A stretch of 64,000 nt of DNA. Origin: Candidatus Binatus sp. (GTDB taxonomy: Bacteria > Desulfobacterota > Binatia > Binatales > Binataceae). Shown in pieces: positions 43,130 to 52,400 of the stretch (the stretch's first letter is position 1; the number at the start of each line of letters is the position of its first letter). The notes beneath the pieces are model-generated. The model saw only the letters and a program-made list of their open reading frames with translations. It searched no databases and was not told the origin of the DNA. Both the position numbers and the translations under genes were made by a program. The stretch covers positions 1-64,000 of the forward strand of contig NZ_JAUSKL010000076.1 in assembly GCF_030646925.1 (NCBI RefSeq), read 5' to 3'.

Positions 43130-44361
43130 TCCTCGCCAGCGCCTTCTTCGTCGTCGCCTACGGGCTCGCCGGAGGTTGCTGCCTGCGCGACAAGATTCAA
43201 TCCCGGAACACTGCAGAGCAGGAACGCGCCGAGAAATCCGAGCGATATGAGCAGTTGAACAAGGCCGAACGGAATCGCATCGAGCGAAAGCGACGGAACG
43301 ATCAATACATAGCGCTCGAGCCAGATTCCGATCAGCAAGAGACTCGAAACGATGCCGAGCACGAGCGGGTTTTTCTTCGCGCGCACGCTCATTAGAACGA
43401 TGAACGGAATCAGCCAGATCAATACCAGGCAGGCGATCGAAAGCGGGCGCCACGGCATGTGATGAACCCGCTGGACGATAAAGAACGTCTCGACCGGCAG
43501 GTCGCCGTACCAGATGACTATATATTGGGCGAATAGCAAGTACACCCAGAACACCGAAAACGCGAATACTAACTTGCCCAAATCGTGCATTATAGTTTCG
43601 TTAGTGAAGAGATTGCGCTCACCGAGGCGTCCGCGCAGGATCGCCGCGACCAAAGCCATCGCAGTGACCGCACTGAGAAAGCACCCTGCGAAGAAGAACC
43701 ATCCGAACAGAGTGCTGCGCCAGACCGGCGCGAGCGACATGATCAAGTCGAAAGCGAGCAGCGAATAGATGAACACGTAGAGCACGCCAAGCAGCGGCGC
43801 GAGCACGCGAACCGAATGCGGCGGCAGTTCGATATCGCTCACGGCGACGGACCATGCGCGGGCCTGATCGCTGCGAGACATTCGGATGAAGGCGTAGCTG
43901 GCGATCGCCATGATCGCGAGTGCGATTCCGTCGCGCGCGAAAAGAAACGGAACGTTCAACCATGCCGATTTTTGCGGAATCGGATGCAGCACCCATGGGA
44001 ATATCAGCGTGCGGCCGAAATAGAGCCCGACAAACAGAACAACTCCGACCGCCAGAAACGGTGCGAACGCCTCGCAGAGGCGATACGGAGTCGAGCCGCC
44101 CCACTTTGCCTGCGTGAGATAGAACGACGCCGACGCGACGACGCCGCCCTGCGCGATACCGAGGAAGAAGAGCAAATTAACCAGGTAGGCTTGCCACGCA
44201 ACGCCGGCATCGCCGCGCGCGAGTGCGACGGCGAACGCGAACACGCCGATCGCGATCAGCACGGCGGCAACAGCCATCGTCGTCGCGCCGGCGACTGCTT
44301 CGATTGGACGCGGCCCCGTTCGCGAGTGGCGACCGCGAATCGCCTTCGGACTGCCACTCAT
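43126..44361 (-). CDS. actF: Alternative complex III membrane subunit ActF
   Basis: This encodes 411 residues with about 10 membrane helices, NrfD/PsrC-like. It has LFFLGIAQGGVVASASFYLTQAKWG, FLAVGVVLFVGLYFGRTLIFPW, HDLGKLVFAFSVFWVYLLFAQYIVIWYGDLP and GIWLERYVLIVPSLS. With ActC it forms the quinol-oxidising membrane part of the complex. It follows ActD by 39 bp, and the monohaem ActE gene normally found between these two is not there. It overlaps coxB by 4 bases. Confidence 0.9.
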   Translation of the reverse strand: MSGSPKAIRGRHSRTGPRPIEAVAGATTMAVAAVLIAIGVFAFAVALARGDAGVAWQAYLVNLLFFLGIAQGGVVASASFYLTQAKWGGSTPYRLCEAFAPFLAVGVVLFVGLYFGRTLIFPWVLHPIPQKSAWLNVPFLFARDGIALAIMAIASYAFIRMSRSDQARAWSVAVSDIELPPHSVRVLAPLLGVLYVFIYSLLAFDLIMSLAPVWRSTLFGWFFFAGCFLSAVTAMALVAAILRGRLGERNLFTNETIMHDLGKLVFAFSVFWVYLLFAQYIVIWYGDLPVETFFIVQRVHHMPWRPLSIACLVLIWLIPFIVLMSVRAKKNPLVLGIVSSLLLIGIWLERYVLIVPSLSLDAIPFGLVQLLISLGFLGAFLLCSVPGLNLVAQAATSGEPVGDDEEGAGEE

Positions 44362-44400
44362 CGCGGAGCCGCTCCTGGAGCCATCGCGGCGGCGTGTTTC

Positions 44401-44910
44401 CTACGCGGCGTCACACAACACCTCTTCCGCGCCGGCCTCTTTCAGCATCGATTCGACGCGGGCCGATTGACCGTCGTCGCATCGCACCACCAGTCCGAAA
44501 CGATCCGCGGAAAAGCGCGCACGATATCCGCGATTGGCCTCGAGCGCCGGCAGACCCGCGAGGAAAAGCACTCCGAAGAAGCTGAAAATGCCGCCCAGGA
44601 GAATCATCATCTCGAACGTAATGACGATGAACGGCGGCCACGAGAGCAGCGGTCGGCCGCCGGCGTTGAGACGCCATTCGTAAGTCGTGCCGATCGTGAT
44701 CGCGAGTCCGGCGAGAACACCTAAGATTCCGCCCGCCAGCGCGATCCATCGCACGGGACTGCGCGAACGTCCCAACGCGTGCTCGATACGATGACTCGGA
44801 ATCGGCGAAAAGGTGCTGAAGTCCATGATACTCGCATCGCGCAACGCTTCGATCGCGTGCGCGCACAACTCGTCGTCGGTGAACGATCCTATGACAGTAA
44901 CGGTGCTCAT
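44401..44910 (-). CDS. actD: Alternative complex III subunit ActD (DUF3341)
   Basis: This encodes 169 residues with two membrane helices: IALAGGILGVLAGLAITIGT and PPFIVITFEMMILLGGIFSFFGVLF. The soluble N-terminal part has FTDDELCAHAIEALRDASIMDFSTFSPIPSHRIEHALG, and the C-terminus ARFSADRFGLVVRCDDG...AGAEEV, both standard for ActD. The subunit contributes to the membrane sector; its exact role is unclear. ATG 44910 overlaps ActC's stop by 4 bases. Confidence 0.9.
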   Translation of the reverse strand: MSTVTVIGSFTDDELCAHAIEALRDASIMDFSTFSPIPSHRIEHALGRSRSPVRWIALAGGILGVLAGLAITIGTTYEWRLNAGGRPLLSWPPFIVITFEMMILLGGIFSFFGVLFLAGLPALEANRGYRARFSADRFGLVVRCDDGQSARVESMLKEAGAEEVLCDAA

Positions 44911-46265
44911 GCGGCTTTCGCGACTTCTCTCTGCAGCGCCTTGCGGAGCCAGATGATTCCTTCCTTGAGTTCCGTCATCGAGACGATTGGCAGAAATTTC
45001 GTGAATAGAGAGAAGAGGCCGAGGAACCACGCGAAGCTGCCGATCGTGATCGCGATCTCGGTGATCGAAGGATGATAGCCAGCCCATTGCGACGGTTCGA
45101 AATTGACCGTGAGCGAGCCCGCGATGATCACGAAGCGCTCAAACCACATGCCGATATTGACGAAGATAGTGATTATCCAGAGCGCGGTCAGGTTAACGCG
45201 GATGCGCGGCGAGAATAGCAACAACGGGATTAGGCAGTTGCAAAGCACCATTACCCAGTACATCCATCCCCACGCGCCGAAGTAGCGCATGTGAAATGTC
45301 ATTTGCTCGATCGGATCGCCCGCATACCAGGTCATGAATGCTTCGGTGACGTAGGCGTAGGAAACCACCAGCGACGTCAGCAGTACGACTTTCGCGAGAT
45401 TGTCGAAATGCCACGGAGTCAGCAAATCCTCGATTCCGAGCCATTTTCGCATCGGAATCAGCAGCGTTAACACCATCGCGACGCCGGAGAAAATCGCGCC
45501 GGCGACGAAATAGGGAGCGAAGATAGTGCTGTGCCAGCCGGGCAATTGCGCCATCGCAAAATCCCATGACACTACTGAATGAACCGAAATGACTAATGGA
45601 GTAGCTAATCCCGCGAGTAGCAAGTAGGCCATCGAGTAATGACGCCACTGGCGGTCGGTCCCCTGCCATCCCATCGCGAGCGCGGTGTAAAACTTCTTGC
45701 GCCATCCGCTCGCCGCCTCGCGCGCGTTGGCGATATCGGGCAGCAAGCCCATTGTCCAGAAGAGCGTGCTGGTCGTTAGATAGGTACCGACTGCAAAGGC
45801 GTCCCACACCAGCGGCGAGCGGAAGTCTGGTTGCAGATAGCGCTCGTTGGGGTAGGGCAACAGCCAGTAGAAAAACCAGACGCGGCCCAAATGGATCAAC
45901 GGGAACAGGCCCGCGGTCGCGACTGCGAAGATCGTCATGGTCTCGGCGGCGCGATAAACGGCGGTGCGCCACTTGGTGCGGAACAAAAACAGGATCGCCG
46001 AGATGAGCGTGCCGGAGTGCGCGATGCCGACCCAGAAAACAAAGTTCGTAATGTACACCGCCCACATCACGGGCTGGCGCAGGCCGGTCACGCCGAGGCC
46101 CGAATAAATTTGGCGCGCCCACATCGCGCCCGCGATCGCGACCAGCGTGAAGCAGAAGCCGACCCATATCCAGTAGGCGCGGCCGGCCGCTTCCATCACG
46201 CGCAGCACGCTGCGATCGATATCGCCGAAGTTCGGTGCGACCGGTTGCTTGAGCGCGGCGGCCAT
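44907..46265 (-). CDS. actC: Alternative complex III membrane subunit ActC (NrfD-like)
   Basis: This encodes 452 residues with about 10 helices. VMWAVYITNFVFWVGIAHSGTLISAILFLFRTKWR, IHLGRVWFFYWLLPYPNE, SVHSVVSWDFAMAQLPGWHSTIF and WFERFVIIAGSL are typical ActC/PsrC-like quinol-site and helix motifs. ATG 46265 has AAGGA upstream, and the TAA of ActB overlaps it (TAATG). Together with ActB and ActA it oxidises quinol and passes electrons to the iron-sulfur and haem subunits. Confidence 0.92.
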   Translation of the reverse strand: MAAALKQPVAPNFGDIDRSVLRVMEAAGRAYWIWVGFCFTLVAIAGAMWARQIYSGLGVTGLRQPVMWAVYITNFVFWVGIAHSGTLISAILFLFRTKWRTAVYRAAETMTIFAVATAGLFPLIHLGRVWFFYWLLPYPNERYLQPDFRSPLVWDAFAVGTYLTTSTLFWTMGLLPDIANAREAASGWRKKFYTALAMGWQGTDRQWRHYSMAYLLLAGLATPLVISVHSVVSWDFAMAQLPGWHSTIFAPYFVAGAIFSGVAMVLTLLIPMRKWLGIEDLLTPWHFDNLAKVVLLTSLVVSYAYVTEAFMTWYAGDPIEQMTFHMRYFGAWGWMYWVMVLCNCLIPLLLFSPRIRVNLTALWIITIFVNIGMWFERFVIIAGSLTVNFEPSQWAGYHPSITEIAITIGSFAWFLGLFSLFTKFLPIVSMTELKEGIIWLRKALQREVAKAA

Positions 46266-49222
46266 TAAGCATTTCCTTTCTCGCGATACAGATCGCGCAG
46301 ATATGTGATGGCGGGGAGCGTGTTGATTTCGTCGAGCGAGCGATAGTTGCGCAGCTTGTTGTCGTCGCGGCGGCGCATCATCGCGCTCGCGGGATCGTTG
46401 ATATCGCCGAACGTGATTGCTCGCGTCGGACACGCCTGCGCGCAGGCCGTCACGATCTCACCGTCGCGCAGTTGTCGATCTTCGGTTTTGGCGTTGAGCT
46501 CGCCGAACTGGATGCGCTGGACGCAAAAAGTGCACTTCTCCATCACTCCGGCGCCGCGCACCGTCACGTCGGGATTGAGCTGCAGGTTCAGCGGCGCAGG
46601 CCATTCGGGCACGAACCAGTTGAAGCGCCGCACCTTGTAAGGACAGTTATTTTCGCAGTATCGCGTACCGACGCATCGATTGTAGATCTGCCCGTTGAGG
46701 CCCTCTTCGGTGTGATACGACGCGAACACCGGACAGACCGGCTCGCACGGCGCGTGGTCGCATTGCTGGCATAGCATCGGGGCGAGATAAAGTTGCGGCG
46801 CTTTCAATTGATCTTCTAGCGACTCGGCCCTGCGGCCCGAGGTCGGCTTCGCGTTCACATGCTGCGCCGACGGAAAATAGCGCTCGATGCGAATCCACGA
46901 CATGATGCGCCCGCGATCGACGCCCTCCTTGCCGACGACCGGCACATTATTCTCCGCGTAGCAGGCGGTGACGCACGCGCTGCATCCGGTGCACGCGTTG
47001 ACGTCGATCGTCATGCCCCATTTGTGCCCCGGATATTTCCACGGCTCGTACATTTCGTAGGGGCCGGTGACTTGCTCGGCCTCGCTCTCCGGGGTTTTTC
47101 CGGCGGCAAGCTGCTCGATACTCATCGCTTCGACGATCGAGCGGCCCATCATGTCGCTCTTGCCGAGCGGAGTGACGAGCTTGCGGCTGCGGCCCGTGAC
47201 GTGGACGCTCAACTCGGCGTTGTTTGCGCGAGCGGGGAGAATCGCCCACGCATTTGCGCCGACGCCTTTGGCGTAGCGGCCGTATGCGCTGTGGCCCTGC
47301 CCAATTGGAATCGCAATAACGCCGGGATGCACCGTGCGCTGAATCAACGCGGGCACTTCGATGATGCCGTGGCCGGTCTTGACTTCGATCAGGTCGTCGG
47401 TCGCGACGCCCAACTGGCGCGCGGTGTCGGGATGAATCTCCGCCCAGCTATCCCACACGATTTGCGTGACCGGCTCGGGAAGTTCCTGCAGCCACGGCTT
47501 GTCGGCGCCGCGCCCGTCGTAGAAAAAAATATGCGGATAGGCGAAAACGGAAAGCTGCGGCTGCACGGATGCCGGCGTCGCGAGCTTAATCGCGAAAAGG
47601 TTCGGCTTGACGTTCGATACGTGCTGGTCTTCGAATAGTCCACCTTCGCGGCGCACCTTCACCCAGAAATCTTCGGATGATACATCGTTGGCTTTGGGAG
47701 CCATCGCGAGCCATTCGACCTTGATCGCGTCCGCAGTAGTTTTCCACGGCAGACTCGCGTTATTGGCAGCCGCCGACGCAAGCAAAATATCGCCGATCGG
47801 CTTGCTATCGAACACCGGTTGCATCACCGGCTGCCCGAGCCCGCGAATTCCTGCGCGCGGCGCGGAGTCGCGCCACGATTCGAGCGGATGATGCGCCGGC
47901 AGCAGCAGACTCGCCATCGCGGCGGTTTCATCCGGCACGCCGCCCGCCCACACGACGAACGACACTTTCTGCAGCGCGGCGGCGACGCGCAACGCCGGCG
48001 GCATCGTGAAGACCGGATTGCTGCCGGCGATCACCACGACGTCAATTTGTCCCTCGCGCATCGCATTGATTGCGGCATCGACGTCGTCCGCAGTGCTCGC
48101 ATCGACGGCCGGGGCGCCATCGAGAAACATCACGGTTTTGCCGAAGCTGCCGGCGATCGAATTCATCAGCGCGACCGCGACATGCGCGGCGGGATCGTCG
48201 TTGCCGGCGATCGCGAGCGCACCCTCGCCTTTGACGAATGCGTCGGCGATTTGCGCGATTGCCGCGGCCGGCACTTTGGTGCGAGCGCTCACGGCGGCAG
48301 GATCGTAGTTGGCCGCGAGGTTCTTAACCGCGCCGACGTCGATCGCGGAATTTTGCGCGAGCGCCGGATGCTTCAGCATCGCCTGCAGCACGCTCCAGGC
48401 GACATCCGTCATCGCGCTCGGCGCGACCGGAATCCATTCGTCGCACTTGGATGCCGTCATGCTGAGGCGCGGACCGACATAAATCGAGCGGCCGATCGTG
48501 AGTGCGCCGCGCCGTTCTTTCGGCGTGCGAAATAGTGCGTACTGGCGCGCAAGTTCGACCGGCGATTCCCAAGTCTCGAGAAAATCTGCGCCGAACGAGA
48601 CCAGCACCTCGGCTTGATCGATTCGATAAACCGGCAGATCGCGGCGGCCGAACAGGGACTCCGTAGCGAAGCGCGCGGGTTCGTTGTTGATGGCTTCGTA
48701 AAAGATCGCGCGCGACGAATTGTGCGCGCCGAGCCACGCGAGCACGATCTTTTTGAACGTCGGGCCTGCCGGAGCGCCGAAATATGCGACGCGATCCTTG
48801 CCAGCCTTCGACGCCGCCGCGAGCTTCGCCGCGAAAAGTTGCTCAGCCGACTGCCACGAGATTTGCGCGAGCGCGCCGCGTTCTCCGCGCAACTGCGGAT
48901 GCGCCAGCCGGTCGGGATTGTACAGGCCCTGCAGCGCCGCCTGCCCGCGCGCGCACAGCGAGCCCCGGCCGATCGGATCACTGGGATTGCCTTCGAGCTT
49001 GATAACGCGGCCTTCACGAATGCGCGCGATGACACCGCATCCGGCCGGACACTCCGAGCAGGTGGTCGCGAAAAAGCTCGGCACGCCCGGCACCACGTTC
49101 TCGTCGGGAACAACGTACGGGATCAGCTTGCGTGCAGCGGGCTCGCATCCGGGGATCGCGGCGGCGGCGCTGGCCGTCGCGGCAAGCTTCAGAAAACTGC
49201 GTCTCGATACGCGCTCTGCCAT
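46265..49222 (-). CDS. actB: Alternative complex III iron-sulfur subunit ActB
   Basis: This encodes 985 residues. A twin-arginine signal (SRRSFLKLAATASAAAAIPG) exports the folded protein. The first 700 or so residues resemble molybdopterin oxidoreductases (CSECPAGCGVIARI, GNPSDPIGRGSLCARGQAAL), but in this family no cofactor is bound. The C-terminal third is a ferredoxin-like module with four cysteine clusters: CTGCSACVTACYAEN, CQQCDHAPCEPVCP, CVGTRYCENNCPYK and CTFCVQRI...CAQACP. It lies in the periplasm, bridging the quinol site and ActA. ATG 49222 has GAGGG upstream. The gene order and length are standard. Confidence 0.93.
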   Translation of the reverse strand: MAERVSRRSFLKLAATASAAAAIPGCEPAARKLIPYVVPDENVVPGVPSFFATTCSECPAGCGVIARIREGRVIKLEGNPSDPIGRGSLCARGQAALQGLYNPDRLAHPQLRGERGALAQISWQSAEQLFAAKLAAASKAGKDRVAYFGAPAGPTFKKIVLAWLGAHNSSRAIFYEAINNEPARFATESLFGRRDLPVYRIDQAEVLVSFGADFLETWESPVELARQYALFRTPKERRGALTIGRSIYVGPRLSMTASKCDEWIPVAPSAMTDVAWSVLQAMLKHPALAQNSAIDVGAVKNLAANYDPAAVSARTKVPAAAIAQIADAFVKGEGALAIAGNDDPAAHVAVALMNSIAGSFGKTVMFLDGAPAVDASTADDVDAAINAMREGQIDVVVIAGSNPVFTMPPALRVAAALQKVSFVVWAGGVPDETAAMASLLLPAHHPLESWRDSAPRAGIRGLGQPVMQPVFDSKPIGDILLASAAANNASLPWKTTADAIKVEWLAMAPKANDVSSEDFWVKVRREGGLFEDQHVSNVKPNLFAIKLATPASVQPQLSVFAYPHIFFYDGRGADKPWLQELPEPVTQIVWDSWAEIHPDTARQLGVATDDLIEVKTGHGIIEVPALIQRTVHPGVIAIPIGQGHSAYGRYAKGVGANAWAILPARANNAELSVHVTGRSRKLVTPLGKSDMMGRSIVEAMSIEQLAAGKTPESEAEQVTGPYEMYEPWKYPGHKWGMTIDVNACTGCSACVTACYAENNVPVVGKEGVDRGRIMSWIRIERYFPSAQHVNAKPTSGRRAESLEDQLKAPQLYLAPMLCQQCDHAPCEPVCPVFASYHTEEGLNGQIYNRCVGTRYCENNCPYKVRRFNWFVPEWPAPLNLQLNPDVTVRGAGVMEKCTFCVQRIQFGELNAKTEDRQLRDGEIVTACAQACPTRAITFGDINDPASAMMRRRDDNKLRNYRSLDEINTLPAITYLRDLYREKGNA

Positions 49223-49230
49223 TGAATCCC

Positions 49231-49752
49231 TCAGTGATGACACGCGACGCAATCGAGCGTGGCTTTCCTTTCAGTGTGGCAATCGACGCAGAAGCCCATG
49301 TTGATTTCCTTCACCGGCACGACGCGATCCATCGTTTGTACCGGACCGTGACAGCTTTGGCATTCGATGCCGGCGTGGATATGAGGCCTATGCGTGAATC
49401 GCACAAAGTCGGGAAGCGTGTAAACGCGGTTCCATCGAATCTCGAACGGAGGCTCGGCGGTGTCGGTCCATGGCCGCGTGACGGGTTCGATTCCTCCGCC
49501 GGCGATTCCGCTGCCATGGCATCCGACGCATCGCGCGACCGCCGGGATACCCGGTTCCGACGAACGGCCTGCGTAAGCATGGCAGTACTGGCAGGGGATT
49601 TTGTTCACGCCGGCGTGGACGCGATGACTGAACGGAATTGGCTGGACGACATCGGCGCGCGGCAACCACGGACGCTCGGAAACGCCGATCGAGGCGATGC
49701 CCAGGACAATCAGCATCAGAGCGAGCGGCAGCATTATGCGGTTGAGGTTCAT
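49231..49752 (-). CDS. actA: Alternative complex III pentahaem cytochrome ActA
   Basis: This encodes 173 residues with one N-terminal membrane anchor (IMLPLALMLIVLGIASIGV). There are five C-x2-CH haem sites: CQYCH, CVGCH, CQSCH, CVDCH and CVACH. The FSHRVHAG and FTHRPHIHAG motifs supply axial His residues. This is the periplasmic electron exit of the complex and the first gene of the nine-gene act-cox operon. A 249-bp divergent spacer separates it from dapL, with AT-rich runs suited to promoters. Confidence 0.93.
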   Translation of the reverse strand: MNLNRIMLPLALMLIVLGIASIGVSERPWLPRADVVQPIPFSHRVHAGVNKIPCQYCHAYAGRSSEPGIPAVARCVGCHGSGIAGGGIEPVTRPWTDTAEPPFEIRWNRVYTLPDFVRFTHRPHIHAGIECQSCHGPVQTMDRVVPVKEINMGFCVDCHTERKATLDCVACHH

Positions 49753-50001
49753 GACAGATCCGCCCCGGTATCCAGAGCCGCTTAATACAAAACAGGACCG
49801 CGCGCCACGCGGGTCATGTTAAAATTTCTAACAATACGATCGATCTGATTCAATCAAATTTAATACTTGGGGTCCTGAGTTCAAGCTTGACCAGCGAGAG
49901 CGGAAATCATGCTCGCAGAGAATCACGAGGGCGGGTGGTTTCGACCGGTCTAAAATTATGTTATGTAAGTGCGAATTACCCATCGAGGCTCTTTCGACAA
50001 G

Positions 50002-51171
50002 GTGCAAATCAAAACTGCCTCCCGGCTCGACCTCCTGCCGCCGTACCTGTTTGCGGAACTCGACCGCCTGAAAAAAGAGGTCGCGCAACGGGGGATCGAC
50101 GTTATCAGCCTCGGAATCGGCGACCCCGACCTGCCGACGCCGCAACACATTATTGCGAGTCTCAAGCGCGCTGCCGACGATCCGAAGAATCATCGCTATC
50201 CCGACTACGAAGGTCTCGAGCAGTTTCGCAACGCTGCCGCCGACTGGTACCGACGCCGCTTCGGCGTGAGCTTCGATCATCAACGCGAAGTGTGCGCGCT
50301 GATCGGATCGAAGGAAGGCATCGCGAATTTTTCGACCGCGATCGTCAATCCGGGCGATATCGTGCTGATCCCTGACCCAGGCTATCCGGTTTACTACTCG
50401 GGGTGCGTATTCAATGGGGGCGAGCCGTATTTCCTCACCCTGAAGAAGGAAAACGGTTTCATGCCCGACCTGGCTTCGATTCCGCCGGAAGTCGCGCGGC
50501 GCGCGCGGATGCTCTGGCTGAATTATCCGAACAATCCGACGGCGGCGACGGCCGAGTTATCGTTCTTCGAGAATGCGGTCAAATTTTGCTTGAAAAACGA
50601 CATCATCCTCGCGCATGACAGCGCCTATTCCGAGATCGCATACGACGGTTATCGATCGCCGAGTGTCTTCCAGGCCGCAGGCTCGCGCGAATGCGCGATC
50701 GAGTTCCACTCGTTGTCGAAGACCTTCTCGATGACGGGATGGCGGGTCGGGTTCGCAATCGGCAACGCGCAACTGGTCGGCGCGCTCGGTAAGGTCAAGA
50801 CCAACTGCGATTCAGGCGTGTTCCAGGCGGTGCAGGAAGCGGCAATCACCGGCCTCGAGGGCGGCGACGGCGACAGACTCGCGGAGTATTGCGCGATCTA
50901 CAAGGAGCGGCGCGACGTGCTGGTCGGCGCACTGCGCAGGCTGGGGCTCGAGTGCGACTCGCCGCGCGCAACCTTCTACGTCTGGACCAGGGTTCCCCAG
51001 GGCTACACCTCCGTGTCATTCACTGAACGCATGTTGAAGGAAGCCGGCATCGCAATCACGCCAGGTTCCGGTTTCGGTAAGGGTGGTGAGGGATACGTTC
51101 GCTTCTCGCTGACGGTGTCTAGCGAACGTTTGAGAGAGGCAGTGGACCGACTAACAGCGCTTCGGTTTTAA
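50002..51171 (+). CDS. dapL: LL-diaminopimelate aminotransferase
   Basis: About 389 residues from GTG 50002 (GTG 49969 is an alternative; the conserved family start SRLDLLPPYLFAELDRLK favours the inner one). PLP-fold type I: LGIGDPDLPTPQHI, NYPNNPTAATA, HDSAYSEIAYDGYRSPS, and HSLSKTFSMTGWRVGFAIG with the PLP Lys. It converts tetrahydrodipicolinate directly to LL-diaminopimelate, bypassing the DapD/C/E steps, and pairs with dapB of this window. It is 8 bp ahead of folK. Confidence 0.88.
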   Translation: MQIKTASRLDLLPPYLFAELDRLKKEVAQRGIDVISLGIGDPDLPTPQHIIASLKRAADDPKNHRYPDYEGLEQFRNAAADWYRRRFGVSFDHQREVCALIGSKEGIANFSTAIVNPGDIVLIPDPGYPVYYSGCVFNGGEPYFLTLKKENGFMPDLASIPPEVARRARMLWLNYPNNPTAATAELSFFENAVKFCLKNDIILAHDSAYSEIAYDGYRSPSVFQAAGSRECAIEFHSLSKTFSMTGWRVGFAIGNAQLVGALGKVKTNCDSGVFQAVQEAAITGLEGGDGDRLAEYCAIYKERRDVLVGALRRLGLECDSPRATFYVWTRVPQGYTSVSFTERMLKEAGIAITPGSGFGKGGEGYVRFSLTVSSERLREAVDRLTALRF

Positions 51172-51179
51172 CGGCGAGG

Positions 51180-51731
51180 ATGCCCAATCGGGCTTTCATC
51201 GGAATAGGCAGTAACCTAGGCGATCGAGCCGCCAATTACCGCGAGGCGATTCACCGGATCGCAGCGATCCCGGAAACGAGGGTTGTGCGCCAATCCTCGA
51301 TCTACGAAACGGAACCGGTCGGCGATCTGAAGGGCGCGTTCTTGAACGGCGTGATCGAAGTCGAGACCGAGTTGCCGGCCGAGGCGATGATGCGGCGGCT
51401 GCTCGCGATCGAGAAAATCATGGGCCGCAAGCGTGTCAAGGGCAACAAGCCTACGCGCGCAAAGTACCGGCCCCGTATAATCGATCTCGACCTGCTGTTC
51501 TTCAACAAGGAAACGATCGATACGCGACTCGTCAAGGTGCCGCATCCGCGGCTGCACGAACGGCGCTTCGTGCTCGCGCCGATGAGCGAACTCGCGCCCG
51601 CATTGATTCATCCGAAGCTGAACGCGTCGATTTCGGAGATGCTCGCGGGACTGAAATCGCCATTCCGCGTCACGCTGGCGCGCGCGGATCTGCTGCGGCC
51701 GCAGCCCAAACGCGGCGAAACCGTGAAGTGA
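51180..51731 (+). CDS. folK: 6-hydroxymethyl-7,8-dihydropterin pyrophosphokinase
   Basis: This encodes 183 residues. AFIGIGSNLGDRAANYREA, QSSIYETEPVGDLKGAFLNGVI, YRPRIIDLDLLFFN and VPHPRLHERRFVLAPMSELAP are the HPPK signatures for pterin and ATP binding. It makes the pyrophosphorylated pterin for folate synthesis in the cytoplasm. The C-terminus is about 20 residues longer than usual, with an Arg/Lys tail. It follows dapL closely and is probably co-transcribed. Confidence 0.92.
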   Translation: MPNRAFIGIGSNLGDRAANYREAIHRIAAIPETRVVRQSSIYETEPVGDLKGAFLNGVIEVETELPAEAMMRRLLAIEKIMGRKRVKGNKPTRAKYRPRIIDLDLLFFNKETIDTRLVKVPHPRLHERRFVLAPMSELAPALIHPKLNASISEMLAGLKSPFRVTLARADLLRPQPKRGETVK

Positions 51732-52067
51732 TCGGATCGGATTGATGCGTCGGGGTAGCCGATTCGCGCGTTGCATTCGATCGACACCCACTGTCTGCGG
51801 CCAGGCCATCTCCGTCATTTCGAGCGCAGCGAGAAATCCCGGATCCGGGTTCCCTCGTCGCAAGGCTCACTCGGGATGACACGGAACGACCGCCGTCAGC
51901 GCATCCATCAATCGAGCGCCGCAGAGGGTGCTCGCGCTGAAAAGAGTAAGTTGCTCCGATGAAAAAGCGCGATGCGGAAAAGACCGCGATCGTTACCGGA
52001 ACCAGCCGCAAAATCGGAATCGCCGCATTCTTGCGCGACTGAATTTCGACTTGTCCGGTTTCCGCAA
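51732..52067. other. Intergenic region with family B repeat
   Basis: There is no gene in this stretch after folK. It contains the second family B palindrome (51811-51884) and the upstream region of the broken GIY-YIG gene. Confidence 0.6.
51811..51884. repeat. Dispersed palindromic repeat, family B, copy 2
   Basis: It shares the CCCGGATCCGGG centre and the end GGGATGACACGG with the copies at 5679-5754 and 52401-52486. It lies 80 bp past the folK stop and may act as an mRNA 3'-end stabiliser or transcription end. Confidence 0.8.
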
Positions 52068-52357
52068 GTGTCGAAGGCCGCCAGAAGTTACTTCGTGTAC
52101 ATTTTGTCGAGTCCGTCCCGCACGCTTTACGTCGGCGTCACCAATAGTCTCGAGCGACGAGTCTTCGAACACAAGGACAAAGCCGTGCGTGGCTTCACGG
52201 CGCGCTACAACATCAGCCGTTTGGTGTATTTCGAAGAGTTCTCCGACCCCGGGAGTGCGATCAGTCGCGAGAAGGAGATTAGAGCTGGCGGCGGGAGAAA
52301 AAGATAAACCTGCTCGAGGCGATGAATCCGAATTGGGATGATCTCGCCGCGGAATGA
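52068..52357 (+). pseudogene. GIY-YIG (UPF0213-type) nuclease-like gene, frameshifted near its end
   Basis: From GTG 52068 the frame reads YFVYILSSPSRTLYVGVTNS, ERRVFEHK, FTARYNISRLVYFEEFSDP and SREKEI: the GIY-YIG fold (here YVY...LYVG) of small excision-type nucleases. At 52284 the expected W-R-R motif is lost. One missing base puts WRREKKINLLEAMNPNWDDL in the next frame, ending at 52357, exactly the normal family C-terminus. Without the shift the protein would be about 96 residues. As read, it ends early (stop at 52307) with about 20 wrong or missing residues. Its function in life is unknown; it may still fold. The gene is flanked by two family B repeats. Confidence 0.75.
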
Positions 52358-52400
52358 ATTGCGAAGGTGACCCTCGATCGCAGTTCACCCGCGCGGCATA

